DNA of 64,000 nucleotides, from the NCBI RefSeq assembly GCF_002157835.1, contig NZ_CP020809.1:6696001-6760000 (forward strand). The letters are read 5' to 3'. This document shows, in pieces, positions 47,201 to 54,306 of the stretch (position 1 is its first letter; each line of letters begins with the position of its first letter). The stretch comes from Mycobacterium dioxanotrophicus (lineage in GTDB: Bacteria > Actinomycetota > Actinomycetes > Mycobacteriales > Mycobacteriaceae). Both the position numbers and the translations under genes were made by a program. The notes under the pieces were generated by a model. It was not told the DNA's origin. It searched no databases and saw only the letters and a program-made list of their open reading frames with translations.

Positions 47201-47506
47201 GAGAACGTCGACCGCAGGCGCGCGATCGCCTTCGCTCCTGGCGAGCAGACCTCTTACATCCAAGCCACCTGGGATGTCACACCCGGCGCCAGGGCCCATG
47301 CCGAAACCATCCATCGCCTGAACAAGTGCGGTGCGCTCGTCACACAGGCGGTGCACGGGACGTCGCCGGAGGGCTTCGACGCCGAATGGCGTGAGATCGC
47401 GCTCCTCACGCTCGCCGGCGACCTGATCAACCGCTGCGAACTGTTCGACGAGGCCGACCTCGCCGCTGCTTTGGCACGGTTCGAGGAGCTCACATCGGCG
47501 GGTTGA
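41255..47506 (+). CDS. Giant SARP/BTAD - class III nucleotidyl cyclase - STAND ATPase regulator with C-terminal repeats
   Basis: The 2,083-residue protein has, in order: a SARP-type winged helix (about 5-95; LEVLGPLQVRKDGAPVVI) and BTAD (about 100-245); a class III cyclase domain (about 260-430) with TFLLTDIEGST (metal Asp268), GEGDATFSVF (Asp313) and SVNRAARL (Asn371/Arg375), so catalytic residues appear intact; a STAND/AAA NTPase with Walker A GEPGVGKT (485-492) and Walker B LVLDDLHWA (Asp601/602); helical TPR-like repeats; and three ~267-residue C-terminal repeats (about 1283-2083), each with AELDARYLAGE-A. The BTAD-cyclase-ATPase layout is known in mycobacteria; the repeated, possibly NTF2-like tail is unusual. 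It is intact, with no frameshift. The LLM gene starts two bases after its stop. Confidence 0.88.
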   Translation: MSTLPSVELEVLGPLQVRKDGAPVVIPGAKPRAILTMLGLHGGSVVPATTLVELLWGDAPPRTAAKALQTHISSLRHALGDGFVLTEGTGWRLSTTEVDASRYKRAVGLGRAAAAAGDASGAVARFGEAVALWRGVPELPDGRRGASEKTRWVEGHAALIEDRADALLMTGRAAEIIGELEASVADAPLRERRWGQLMLALYRAGRQGEALGAYRRARTLLADELGIDPGPELRRLEAAIVAQDDTLDLPAAQHVPAVTRAVTFLLTDIEGSTSAWEADADAMAVALARHDEIVEQVITSRGGRLIKTRGEGDATFSVFDRPSAAAAAAIELQDAILQEPWALAEPMRIRIALHTGEAELRDGDYFGRSVNRAARLRSLATGGQTLCSGATAELVIDSLSDDVALVDLGTRQLKNLARPEHVYELRLDTNDNASPPSTPPIARPELPAVLTGSGPFVGRESELSHLTSAWQATLSGGTRAVLIAGEPGVGKTRLAGEWSSRAYEKGAVVLYGRCDEDLGAPYQPFAESLRTLVPCVGGSRLRAMRGVEALLPLIPGLLDALPDLVAPARADPDTERYALFDAVVALLEVASATAPVVLVLDDLHWAAKSTLLLLRHVLRFGDHARVQLVGTYRSTDLDRSHPLAAMLADLHRAGTADRVQLSGLGTDDVTAYVAEAGYDDEELGRALASVTGGNPFFLIEALRHVGESGGRWDSSTLPQGVREAVSRRLSRLSAETNKALSAAAVVGSRFAVDLVERVLDQELVDAFDEACTAGIIIEEPGGCYRFNHAIVRQSLLAELASVRRMRLHQRIATTLENTPGIDDERLAELAHHYFECAWAGNAVKAVEYCRRAADQAMTRLAYEGAAELYDQALHALEELDDELPDRDDQRAELLVARCEALLASGDVASAASAVAQLQEATQHSARLAAWATCFDGQLSMLIHPERLDDLELALDKAAQRLAELNDGAGEAKAHTVRAQCLARLGRIADCETALDHALSAARRAREHRRVNNVLAGAPLAALWGPNPVPRAGGRCLDVVRLLRITADSPAVEATSTRCQAVLEAYRGRAGAARRMIDSARRTVTGLGLRHGLLEVEHFAGIVELILDDPDAAEQHLRLAYNGFRRMGLDADTAETAALLGRACMLLSRDDEADELCAESERLAGHALKASIAWRVLKAQLLSRGKDHAEARRLAEEAVALAERTDALVDHGDACLVLAIVLGAAGDPSGMQSAAEGAAALYEQKEAVALVEKARRLVGESVRTTTPALPEPASGELDSSCVRAGERVLAAVDRGAWAEFEQLFAAAATAESCRKIVGFAPVDMPSDWVHQNRLNLETGGMRVTATVIAVRGERLALSRLRVGTADMSAGAPEDELLQIYGIDDAGRIALQIWFDLDDFDAAIAELDARYLAGEAAPHAHTWSVIADAYVTLNRRELPAVTPDWVDIDHRQVLTVDTGELGVSLNALWDITSQATIYVEAVHRLTEIGAVTTHVSSATSNEGFDAEWRDIALLTVDGDRMSRAEAFGEADLALAVAKLEELSAPRARLENAATRAYERMKDCYSSGNWAALTEVLAEGISNDDRRLVVNAGVQRGRDAVISEISGIAGVGVTTWTADTIAVRGDRIVLNRARASSGELPEAFHTDVLDVVETDADGQVVARVVFDPDDIDAALAELDARYLAGEAAPFARTWSVIVAAYAAFNRRETAPTTPGWVNIDNRRGAGFQPGDMISYIQAAWDDSPDTKIHIVAVHRLTDHGAVVTHVAQGVSQDGFHAEWKDTHILLVDGEMVSRCELFDEADLDAALARFEELHPTAGRLHNTASDMYERFHKCFAAPDLAAIEAMLAESFYGDDRRHLVGSGIRIGRDAALQDACAIAGLGIRVAAATVIATRGERLMLRRSRYVGQPSAAIDVYVLEVVELDTDERIAAVVTFDPDGIEAALAELDARYLAGEGAAHARTWSAITAGYAAFNRHELPATTLDWENVDRRRAIAFAPGEQTSYIQATWDVTPGARAHAETIHRLNKCGALVTQAVHGTSPEGFDAEWREIALLTLAGDLINRCELFDEADLAAALARFEELTSAG
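45101..47503 (+). repeat. Three ~800-bp coding repeats at the 3' end of the giant regulator
   Basis: Three units of about 267 codons, starting near 45101, 45902 and 46709, each encode the sequence theme VIA-RG-R--L-R, FD-DDIDAALAELDARYLAG, ARTWSVI-AAYAAFNRRE, and FDAEW-DIALLTVDGD. Each unit itself seems to be made of two similar halves that read like SnoaL/NTF2-type folds. Protein similarity is clear; DNA similarity is moderate, so the duplication is old. Confidence 0.75.
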
Positions 47507-47507
47507 G

Positions 47508-48458
47508 ATGCCCGATACGCTGGCGCCCATGGACTTCCGTGTGTTCGTCGAACCCCAGCAAGGCGCTACGTACTCCGATCAGCTCGCTGTCGCCCGAGCG
47601 GCCGAAGCGCTGAACTACTCGGCATTCTTTCGGTCCGACCACTACCTGGCGATGAGCGGCGATGGCCTGCCCGGCCCGACTGATTCCTGGGTGACGCTGG
47701 CCGGTATCGCCCGCGAGACCTCGACCGTTCGCCTGGGCACCATGGTCACCTCGGCGACCTTCCGCCACCCGGGTCCATTGGCCATCTCCGTCGCACAGGT
47801 CGATGAAATGAGCGGTGGCCGTGTCGAATTGGGTATTGGAGCGGGCTGGTTCGAAGCCGAGCACCAGGCTTACGCCATCCCGTTCCCGCCGTTGGGTGAA
47901 CGGTTCGACCGGCTCACCGAACAGCTGCGGATCATCACCGGCATGTGGGACACCCCGGTCGGGGACAAATTCGACTTCGACGGCAAGCACTACACCGTCG
48001 TCGACTCACCGGCCCTGCCCAAGCCCACGCAGTCGCATCCGCCGATCATCATCGGAGGCGGCGGCCCCAAGCGCACGCCTGCGCTGGCCGCGGAATTCGC
48101 CGCCGAGTTCAACATCCCGTTCGTCCCCCTCGACGTCCTCAAGGCGCAGTTCGCCCGGGTCGCCGCCGCGGTTGCTGCCGCCGGGAGAGCCCCCGACTCG
48201 CTCACCTACTCCGCGGCGTTCGTGCTGTGTGCGGGACGCACCGACGCCGAGATCGCCAGCCGGGCGGCCGCCATCAACCGCGAAGTCGACGAGCTTCGCA
48301 GCAATTCGCCGCTGGTCGGGACACCCGCGGAGATCGTCGACAAGTTGGCTCCGTTCGTCGAAGCCGGCGTGCAGCGGGTCTACCTGCAGGTGCTCGATAT
48401 GGCCGATCTGGACCACGTCGAACTGTTCTCCACCGAGGTCATCCGCCAATTGAACTGA
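47508..48458 (+). CDS. LLM-class (luciferase-like) F420-dependent oxidoreductase
   Basis: The 316-residue TIM-barrel protein has the LLM signature elements FFRSDHYLAM, VRLGTMVTSATFRHPGPLAI and SGGRVELGIGAGWFEAEHQA; these are typical of mycobacterial F420-using members. It should catalyse hydride transfer to an unknown substrate. The start can be ATG 47508, two bases after the upstream stop, or ATG 47529 (MDFRVFVEP). Tight spacing implies coupling to the giant regulator. Confidence 0.88.
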   Translation: MPDTLAPMDFRVFVEPQQGATYSDQLAVARAAEALNYSAFFRSDHYLAMSGDGLPGPTDSWVTLAGIARETSTVRLGTMVTSATFRHPGPLAISVAQVDEMSGGRVELGIGAGWFEAEHQAYAIPFPPLGERFDRLTEQLRIITGMWDTPVGDKFDFDGKHYTVVDSPALPKPTQSHPPIIIGGGGPKRTPALAAEFAAEFNIPFVPLDVLKAQFARVAAAVAAAGRAPDSLTYSAAFVLCAGRTDAEIASRAAAINREVDELRSNSPLVGTPAEIVDKLAPFVEAGVQRVYLQVLDMADLDHVELFSTEVIRQLN

Positions 48459-48497
48459 TAGGGGCAAGACCAGGTAACGCGATTATCATCGGACCCC

Positions 48498-48953
48498 GTG
48501 ACCGCCAAGGACGACGACGACCGGGCTCATGATCAGCCCTGGCACCATTCGACGTCGGCGGTCGCTGGTGCGAGCGCCGTAGCCCTCGGCGTCATCGCCC
48601 TGCTGGTGTGGGGCGTGGTGAGCCTGACCAGCAGCGCCAACAGTCCGGAGGAGGCACCGACCCAGTTTGTCGATCCGACGTTTTCGTCGTCGACGCCTGC
48701 GGGGTCCACGACGACCACGACAGCCACCATCACGACCACCCCGCCGGTGAGCACCTCCGAGATCATGGGACCTTCGGACGCCGCCACCACTTCGGGGTCG
48801 GACACCTCGTCATCGAGCGACACATCGTCGACCAGCCCATCGACGACCGGGGAGCTGCCCACCACCCGCAGCCATGCCGGCGACACCAGCACCAGCCGCC
48901 CACGGGTCCGCACGAATGTGACGCGCACGCTCTATCCGTTGCCGGGAAACTGA
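48498..48953 (+). CDS. Single-pass membrane protein with Thr/Ser-rich tail
   Basis: The 151-residue protein has an acidic cytoplasmic N-terminus, one membrane segment (VAGASAVALGVIALLVWGVV, about 22-42) and a tail rich in Thr and Ser that ends RVRTNVTRTLYPLPGN. The tail may be O-mannosylated in the cell envelope (inference). I recognise no domain. The start is GTG 48498. Its plan matches the 167-residue protein encoded at 54307 and the tails of the Hsp70-like proteins further right. Confidence 0.65.
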   Translation: MTAKDDDDRAHDQPWHHSTSAVAGASAVALGVIALLVWGVVSLTSSANSPEEAPTQFVDPTFSSSTPAGSTTTTTATITTTPPVSTSEIMGPSDAATTSGSDTSSSSDTSSTSPSTTGELPTTRSHAGDTSTSRPRVRTNVTRTLYPLPGN

Positions 48954-48965
48954 GGCCGCCCGTCA

Positions 48966-50516
48966 TCACCCCAGCGGGTCGTCGAGCGCCAGGACGGCGT
49001 TGCGCTCGCGTCGCAGCTCTCGCTGCCCGATCAGATAGAACGCGATCCCCGTGGCGATGAACAACGCCATCGGAATCAGCTGGCCGAGTTCGTAATCCAG
49101 GCGGTCCCCGGCGAATCCGGCAGGCAGCGCGTCATCGGGGGTGCCGGGAGAGCCGAACAGACCGAGGCCGGCGCCCGGGTAGAGCAGCTGAATCAGGGTG
49201 AAGATGACCACGAGTGTGGCTGCTGCTGAACACAGATACCGGCCGACGGTACCTCCCGGGATGCGGAACGGCCGATTGGCGTCAGGGTATTTGCGGTCCA
49301 GAACCATCAGCGCCGGGAACATCACCAGATAGGCCACCATGGTCATCGAGATGGCCAGGTTGAGCCCCACGCTGAAGTACTTGCCGATGTCACCGGACGT
49401 GAAGTTCAGCGCCGCGATCATCACCACGGTCGCCAGGATTCCGGCCAAGACGTTGATACGGACGGGCGTGCCGAACCGTTCGGAGATCTGGCCGAGCCAC
49501 GCGGGGCCGCTACCGTCTGAGCACGCGGTGGCCTGGGCGCGACTCTCACCGATCGCCCAGCTCACGCCGCTGGTGAAGAGGGCGATGATGACGCCTGCGG
49601 CGCAGACGACGCCGATAACCTCACCCGCACCGGTCAATTCGACGGTTCCGTCCGGGCCGACATGGCCTCCGTAGATAGTGAAGACGAGCTTGGCGGCGTC
49701 GAGGAATCCGCTCAGATGGCTGACCTGGTCACGTGGCAAGACCACCAGAATCGCCACCACCGGAGCGGCGACCATCAGGAACGCGGCGAGCCCTGAGCGC
49801 ATGACACCGAGCGGGATGGTGCGTTGCGGGGCTTCCATTTCCTCGGCCGCCGCCGAGGAAACCTCGAACCCGACGAAGGTGAACACGATCAGGGGTGCCA
49901 GCGCGAGGAAGCCCAGGTACGACGGGGAGAAGTCCGATGCCGTGAGCGGTTGGATTCCGTGGATGACGCCGTAGATCACCGTCGACACGAAGAAGAATCC
50001 GAGGAGGACGATGCGTGCCACGGCACCGGCGATGGGCACCCAGCGACCGGCTTTCAGTGACACGGACACCGCCAAGACGCCCGCCCACACGAAAGCCAGG
50101 CCGAAGACGTACGTCCACGCCCCTGGTAAGGGATGGATGAAGGTCTGGAAGGTGGCCAGTGCGACCACCGCCAAGGCACCGCCGACCCACACCGGGTTGG
50201 ACAGCCAGTACACGAACTGCGCCACGGATGCCACGCCGCGCCCGAATGCCATACGTACCCAGGTGTATTGGCCGCCTTCAAGCGGAAAGGTCGAGCTCAG
50301 TTCGCTGACGATCAACCCGTAGGGCACGAAGAACACCACCGAGAAGACGAGTAGCCAGGCAAACGCCTCGGGCCCCGAGGCAGCCAGCGCGCCGATGGTG
50401 TCCAGCCCGACCAGCGAGCACAGCAGCAGGAAAAAGACATCGAAGCGGCGGAGCCCTTGCCGCAGCCGCGCTCTGGGACGCTCGATCTCTGGTTCCTCGA
50501 TGATTTGTTGCGTCAT
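48966..50516 (-). CDS. APC-family amino-acid permease
   Basis: The 516-residue protein has about 12 membrane segments and the APC signature region FFLLLCSLVGLDTIGALAA plus SELSSTFPLEGGQYTWVRMA. It probably imports an amino acid or amine. ATG 50516 is chosen because AGGAGA precedes it; the longer frame is divergent regulatory DNA. It is divergent from a TetR gene, with the 18-bp operator between them, so it belongs to the same regulon as the amino-acid dehydrogenase and decarboxylase. Confidence 0.9.
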   Translation of the reverse strand: MTQQIIEEPEIERPRARLRQGLRRFDVFFLLLCSLVGLDTIGALAASGPEAFAWLLVFSVVFFVPYGLIVSELSSTFPLEGGQYTWVRMAFGRGVASVAQFVYWLSNPVWVGGALAVVALATFQTFIHPLPGAWTYVFGLAFVWAGVLAVSVSLKAGRWVPIAGAVARIVLLGFFFVSTVIYGVIHGIQPLTASDFSPSYLGFLALAPLIVFTFVGFEVSSAAAEEMEAPQRTIPLGVMRSGLAAFLMVAAPVVAILVVLPRDQVSHLSGFLDAAKLVFTIYGGHVGPDGTVELTGAGEVIGVVCAAGVIIALFTSGVSWAIGESRAQATACSDGSGPAWLGQISERFGTPVRINVLAGILATVVMIAALNFTSGDIGKYFSVGLNLAISMTMVAYLVMFPALMVLDRKYPDANRPFRIPGGTVGRYLCSAAATLVVIFTLIQLLYPGAGLGLFGSPGTPDDALPAGFAGDRLDYELGQLIPMALFIATGIAFYLIGQRELRRERNAVLALDDPLG

Positions 50517-50587
50517 AGCGGTTTCTCCTGGTTCTGCCACTGTCCATGCACGTCCAAGTGGACCGGGCGCGTGAGAGGCCAATAACA

Positions 50588-50605
50588 ACTGACTGCTCAA
50601 TCAGT
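50588..50605. promoter_or_regulatory. TetR-regulon operator, copy 1
   Basis: ACTGACT-GCTC-AATCAGT is an imperfect palindrome, six of seven arm bases paired, with the same spacing as the perfect copy at 51363. It lies 72 bp upstream of the permease start and about 97 bp from the TetR start, in the divergent promoter region. Confidence 0.75.
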
Positions 50606-50701
50606 AAGCAGGAAGACTGTGCGGCGCGCGTCACAATTTGTCAAGGCCGCGAGCGTCATCACTGCGCCACCTGCGCAGATGAGGCCGGGTACGGTGCCGA
50701 T

Positions 50702-51313
50702 GTGGTCCGATCACAGAAACAGTCCCCTGGCCGCGCCGACGACATCGTGGCCACGACCATCGAGTTCATCACCGAGAACGGCGTCGGCCAGCTTCGCACC
50801 GTCGACATCGCCAAACGCCTCGGCGTGAGCACGGGCCTGATCTTCTACCACTTCGAGACGCTGGCGAATCTGGTTGAACACGCGTTCGCCGTTGCCGCCG
50901 AACGCGATTTGACCCAACTCCGCAACACGCTCGACAGTGTCGCGAACGAGTCGGTGCTCGATCGACTGCGCGCGGTTTTACGTCACTACGGACCCACCGG
51001 AAACGCGCTCGGCTGGCGGCTGTGGATCGAATCGTGGTCAGCAGGCCTGCATGACGAGAACTTGCGGAAAGTCGTCAAGAACATGGACTCACAGTGGCGC
51101 CAGACCGTGGCGATGCTCATCGCGGAAGGCGTGGGTTCCGGGGAATTCCACACCCCCGATCCGCATGGGGCGGCCTGGCGCCTCACGCTGCTCCTCGACG
51201 GCCTGGCAGTTCAGTCGGTCGCCCTCGGCGGGGCAGTGACCACCGAGGAGATTCACCGCTGGACCGAGGACGCCCTGCGCAACGAGCTGGGGCTGCCGGC
51301 ACCATCCGCATAG
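50702..51313 (+). CDS. TetR-family transcriptional regulator
   Basis: The 203-residue protein has a TetR helix-turn-helix near the N-terminus (LRTVDIAKRLGVSTGLIFYH) and a BetI-like C-terminal ligand domain (GWRLWIESWSAGLHDENLRK, WRLTLLLDGLAVQSVAL). GTG 50702 is the likely start, just before the conserved region; a longer frame runs through the operator. Identical operator-like palindromes lie on both sides of this gene, so it probably represses the permease, itself and the dehydrogenase operon. Confidence 0.88.
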   Translation: MVRSQKQSPGRADDIVATTIEFITENGVGQLRTVDIAKRLGVSTGLIFYHFETLANLVEHAFAVAAERDLTQLRNTLDSVANESVLDRLRAVLRHYGPTGNALGWRLWIESWSAGLHDENLRKVVKNMDSQWRQTVAMLIAEGVGSGEFHTPDPHGAAWRLTLLLDGLAVQSVALGGAVTTEEIHRWTEDALRNELGLPAPSA

Positions 51314-51362
51314 CGCGGCGACGATCCAAGCCACACTTGACGTGACCTGACGCACTCTCCAT

Positions 51363-51380
51363 ACTGACTGCTTAGTCAGT
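51363..51380. promoter_or_regulatory. TetR-regulon operator, copy 2
   Basis: ACTGACT-GCTT-AGTCAGT is a perfect palindrome with seven-base arms, ending 17 bp before the start codon of the amino-acid dehydrogenase. It differs from copy 1 at two positions, one of which restores symmetry. Confidence 0.8.
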
Positions 51381-51397
51381 CACTTTTGGGGAGTCAC

Positions 51398-52615
51398 ATG
51401 TCTCTTTCTTTGCCCAATGCCATCGGTTCGGTCGAGCAGGCCGACGACTCGCCGGTTTTCGAGGCGATCTGGACGGACCCGATCACCGGTGCCCGCGGAT
51501 ACCTCGTGCTCGACCGGCTCGTGCGCGGCATCAGCAGCGGCGGCCTGCGGATGCGCAAAGGCTGCTCGCTGGACGAGGTCCGCGGTTTGGCCCGGGGTAT
51601 GACCCTCAAGGAGGCCATCCACTACGAAGAGGCCGCGCGCTACGTTCCGCTGGGCGGCGCCAAGGGCGGTATCGACTTCGAACCTTCCGATCCGGCGGCA
51701 GAGTCGGTGCTCTACCGCTATCTGGAAGCGATGAAACCTCTCATCGAGCAACGCTGGACGATGGGCGAAGACTTCGGCGTTCGCCAGGAGACCGTTGACA
51801 AGTGCATTGCCCAGATCGGTCTCGGCAGCTCGGTGGACGCGGCCTACCAACACGTCGACGATCCCGAGCAGGCGCAAGCCCGGATGCGGGTCGCGTTCGG
51901 CACGGACGTCGACGGCGTCAAGCTCGATGAGCTGGTCGGCGGCTACGGCGTCGCCGAAGCGGCACTGGCTGCAATGGAATTGCACGACCTGCGCCCGGAT
52001 ACCGCCACGGCATTCATCCAGGGCTTCGGGTCGATGGGCGGGGCGACCGCCCGGTACCTGCAGCGGGCCGGCGTGCGGGTGGTGGGTATCGCCGACGTGC
52101 ACGGCGTCGTCGCCAACCCGAACGGACTCGACGTGGAGCGGCTGCTGCTGACGCGCACACCCAGCGGCGGGGTCAACCGCACCGAGCTGGGCCCCGACGA
52201 TGTCGAGCTGCCCGGTGACCGCTGGCTGTCGGTGGCCGCCGACGTGCTGGTCCCCGCCGCCACGTCCTACTGCATCAACGCCACCAACCAGCATGAGGTG
52301 ACGGCCAAACTGGTCGTCGAGGCGGCCAACATGCCTGTCACCCCGGAAGCCGAAACCGACATGGCCGCACGGGGAATCGTGATCGTTCCGGACTTCGTGG
52401 CCAATTCCGCGACCAACGCGTGGTGGTGGTGGGTCCTGTTCGGCGACATCGACGGAAGTGCCGAGCAGTCCTTCGCCAAGATCTCCACGCGGCTGCGCGA
52501 GTTGAGCAGCGAGATGTTCGCGTTGTCGGCCGCCGACAAGATCACCGCGCGCGCCGCCGCGTACACCATGGCCACCGACCGGCTCGCCAAGTTGACCACC
52601 GCGTACCCCAGTTAG
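51398..52615 (+). CDS. Glu/Leu/Phe/Val dehydrogenase
   Basis: The 405-residue NAD(P)-linked amino-acid dehydrogenase has the catalytic-lysine region VPLGGAKGGIDFEP, and a Rossmann fold with IQGFGSMGGATARYL. It oxidatively deaminates an L-amino acid to a 2-keto acid and ammonia. ATG 51398 is preceded by GGGGAG; the TTG at 51386 lies within it. With the operator 17 bp upstream and the keto-acid decarboxylase downstream, it fits an amino-acid degradation pathway. Mycobacterial housekeeping GDH is much larger. Confidence 0.9.
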   Translation: MSLSLPNAIGSVEQADDSPVFEAIWTDPITGARGYLVLDRLVRGISSGGLRMRKGCSLDEVRGLARGMTLKEAIHYEEAARYVPLGGAKGGIDFEPSDPAAESVLYRYLEAMKPLIEQRWTMGEDFGVRQETVDKCIAQIGLGSSVDAAYQHVDDPEQAQARMRVAFGTDVDGVKLDELVGGYGVAEAALAAMELHDLRPDTATAFIQGFGSMGGATARYLQRAGVRVVGIADVHGVVANPNGLDVERLLLTRTPSGGVNRTELGPDDVELPGDRWLSVAADVLVPAATSYCINATNQHEVTAKLVVEAANMPVTPEAETDMAARGIVIVPDFVANSATNAWWWWVLFGDIDGSAEQSFAKISTRLRELSSEMFALSAADKITARAAAYTMATDRLAKLTTAYPS

Positions 52616-52657
52616 CCTGCGGCCCAACGAGATCGCGCACGACCCCAGGAAGGACTC

Positions 52658-54295
52658 ATGAGCACCCACACCGAAGCCACGATCGCGCCCGCCGGACAGC
52701 GCCGCAGCGGCGGCCAAGCTCTGGTCGACGCGTTGACCCTCCACGGCGTCGACGTGGTCTTCGGGATCCCCGGAACGCACAATCTGCCGGTCTACGCCGC
52801 GCTGGGCGGCGCGGGTATCCGGCACGTTCTGGCACGCCACGAACAGGGTGCCGGCTACGCCGCCGACGGCTACGCCCGGGCCAGCGGCAAGCCAGGGGTG
52901 GTGATCACGACCACCGGACCGGCCATCCTCAACGCCGCAGCCGCGGCAGCCCAGGCCTATTCGGATTCCGTGCCCGTCCTGTTCATCGCGCCGGGGCTGC
53001 CGCTGCATCACCCGAGCCGGGGCAACGGGTACCTCCACGAGGTGAAAGACCAATTCCGCGCGATGGATTCGATCGTCGGGCATGCGCAACGCGTGACCAC
53101 TGTCGAAGAGATACCGTTGGCGGTCGCGCAGTGCTTTGCGGCGATGACGAGTACGCGTCCCCGGCCTGCGTACCTGGAAATCCCGCTGGACCTCCTCGAT
53201 CTCGAGGCCACCACGGCGCTGGTGCCGCCCTACGCCGGTCGCCCGGTTCGTCCGAATCCGGAGTCGATTCGAGCGGCGACGGAGCTTTTGGATGCCGCCG
53301 AGCACCCGTTGCTGATCGTCGGCGGCGGCGCATCGGGCGCGGCGAACGAAGTCCGTGATCTCGCCGAAGCACTGCAAGCGCCGGTGATCACGACTGCCAA
53401 CGGCAAAGGCGTTCTGCCCGAGACACATCCGTTGTCGCTGGGCGCCGGCGTCCATCACCCCACCGTCAAGGAGTTGGTGGCCGCGAGCGATGTGGTCGTG
53501 GCTGTCGGCACCGAGCTGGCCCCCTCGGACTGGTGGTGGGGACCAATAGCGCAGCAGAGCACCGTGATTCGCATCGACATCGATCCGACGGCCGCGGCGA
53601 CAAACATCTCCCCCGCCGTCGCTCTGGTCGGTGACGCCGCCGAGACCATCTCCTCGCTGCTCACGGGCCTCACCACCGCAGGGCGCACCGATGGTCGCGA
53701 ATCTTCCGCGCAGTGGCGGCGATTGCTCCGGCAGGACGCTGCACAAGAAGGCAGTGCCTACCTCGAGCTGTGTGCCGCGTTGGACGCCGCACTCGACGAC
53801 AGCGCCCTGATTGCCGCCGACAGCGCGATGGCCTGCTATTACGGCGCACTGTCGAACCTTCCGCTGCACCGGCCCCGGTCCTTTCTCTATCCGACCGGGG
53901 TGGGCACCCTGGGCTACGGTCTGCCGGCTGCGATCGGCGCGAAAATCGCAGCGCCACAACGCCAAGTGGTGGCGTTGCTCGGTGACGGCGGTGTCATGTT
54001 CACCATCGCCGAGCTCGCGGCTGCCGCGCAGGCCGGTTTGGCCATACCCGTCGTGATCGTCGACAACGGAGGCTACGGCGAGATCCGTAACGAGATGGCC
54101 GACCGCGGTGACACCGTGCACGCGGTTGATCTGGCCAGCCCCGACTTCGCCGCGCTGGCGCGATCCCTCGGCTGCCACGGGGTGTCCCTCGAGTCCGCCG
54201 CACTATTGGCCGATGCCGTCGGGGCCGCGCTGAACGCCGACCGACCCACGCTCATCCACCTACGCGTATCCGGTCGAGAAACTGAGTCCGCCTAA
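52658..54295 (+). CDS. ThDP-dependent 2-ketoacid decarboxylase, AruI/acetolactate-synthase-like
   Basis: The 545-residue protein has all three ThDP-enzyme domains. The cofactor-activating Glu lies in ARHEQGAGYAADGYARASGK, and the ThDP/Mg motif runs from GDGGVMFTIAELAAAAQAG to VDNGGYGE. Its N-terminal region resembles 5-guanidino-2-oxopentanoate decarboxylase (AruI) of the arginine transaminase pathway; the whole family also includes acetolactate synthase and benzoylformate decarboxylase. It follows the amino-acid dehydrogenase by 42 bp, so it would act on that enzyme's keto acid. Substrate assignment is tentative. Confidence 0.82.
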   Translation: MSTHTEATIAPAGQRRSGGQALVDALTLHGVDVVFGIPGTHNLPVYAALGGAGIRHVLARHEQGAGYAADGYARASGKPGVVITTTGPAILNAAAAAAQAYSDSVPVLFIAPGLPLHHPSRGNGYLHEVKDQFRAMDSIVGHAQRVTTVEEIPLAVAQCFAAMTSTRPRPAYLEIPLDLLDLEATTALVPPYAGRPVRPNPESIRAATELLDAAEHPLLIVGGGASGAANEVRDLAEALQAPVITTANGKGVLPETHPLSLGAGVHHPTVKELVAASDVVVAVGTELAPSDWWWGPIAQQSTVIRIDIDPTAAATNISPAVALVGDAAETISSLLTGLTTAGRTDGRESSAQWRRLLRQDAAQEGSAYLELCAALDAALDDSALIAADSAMACYYGALSNLPLHRPRSFLYPTGVGTLGYGLPAAIGAKIAAPQRQVVALLGDGGVMFTIAELAAAAQAGLAIPVVIVDNGGYGEIRNEMADRGDTVHAVDLASPDFAALARSLGCHGVSLESAALLADAVGAALNADRPTLIHLRVSGRETESA

Positions 54296-54306
54296 CATCG
54301 GTTGGC

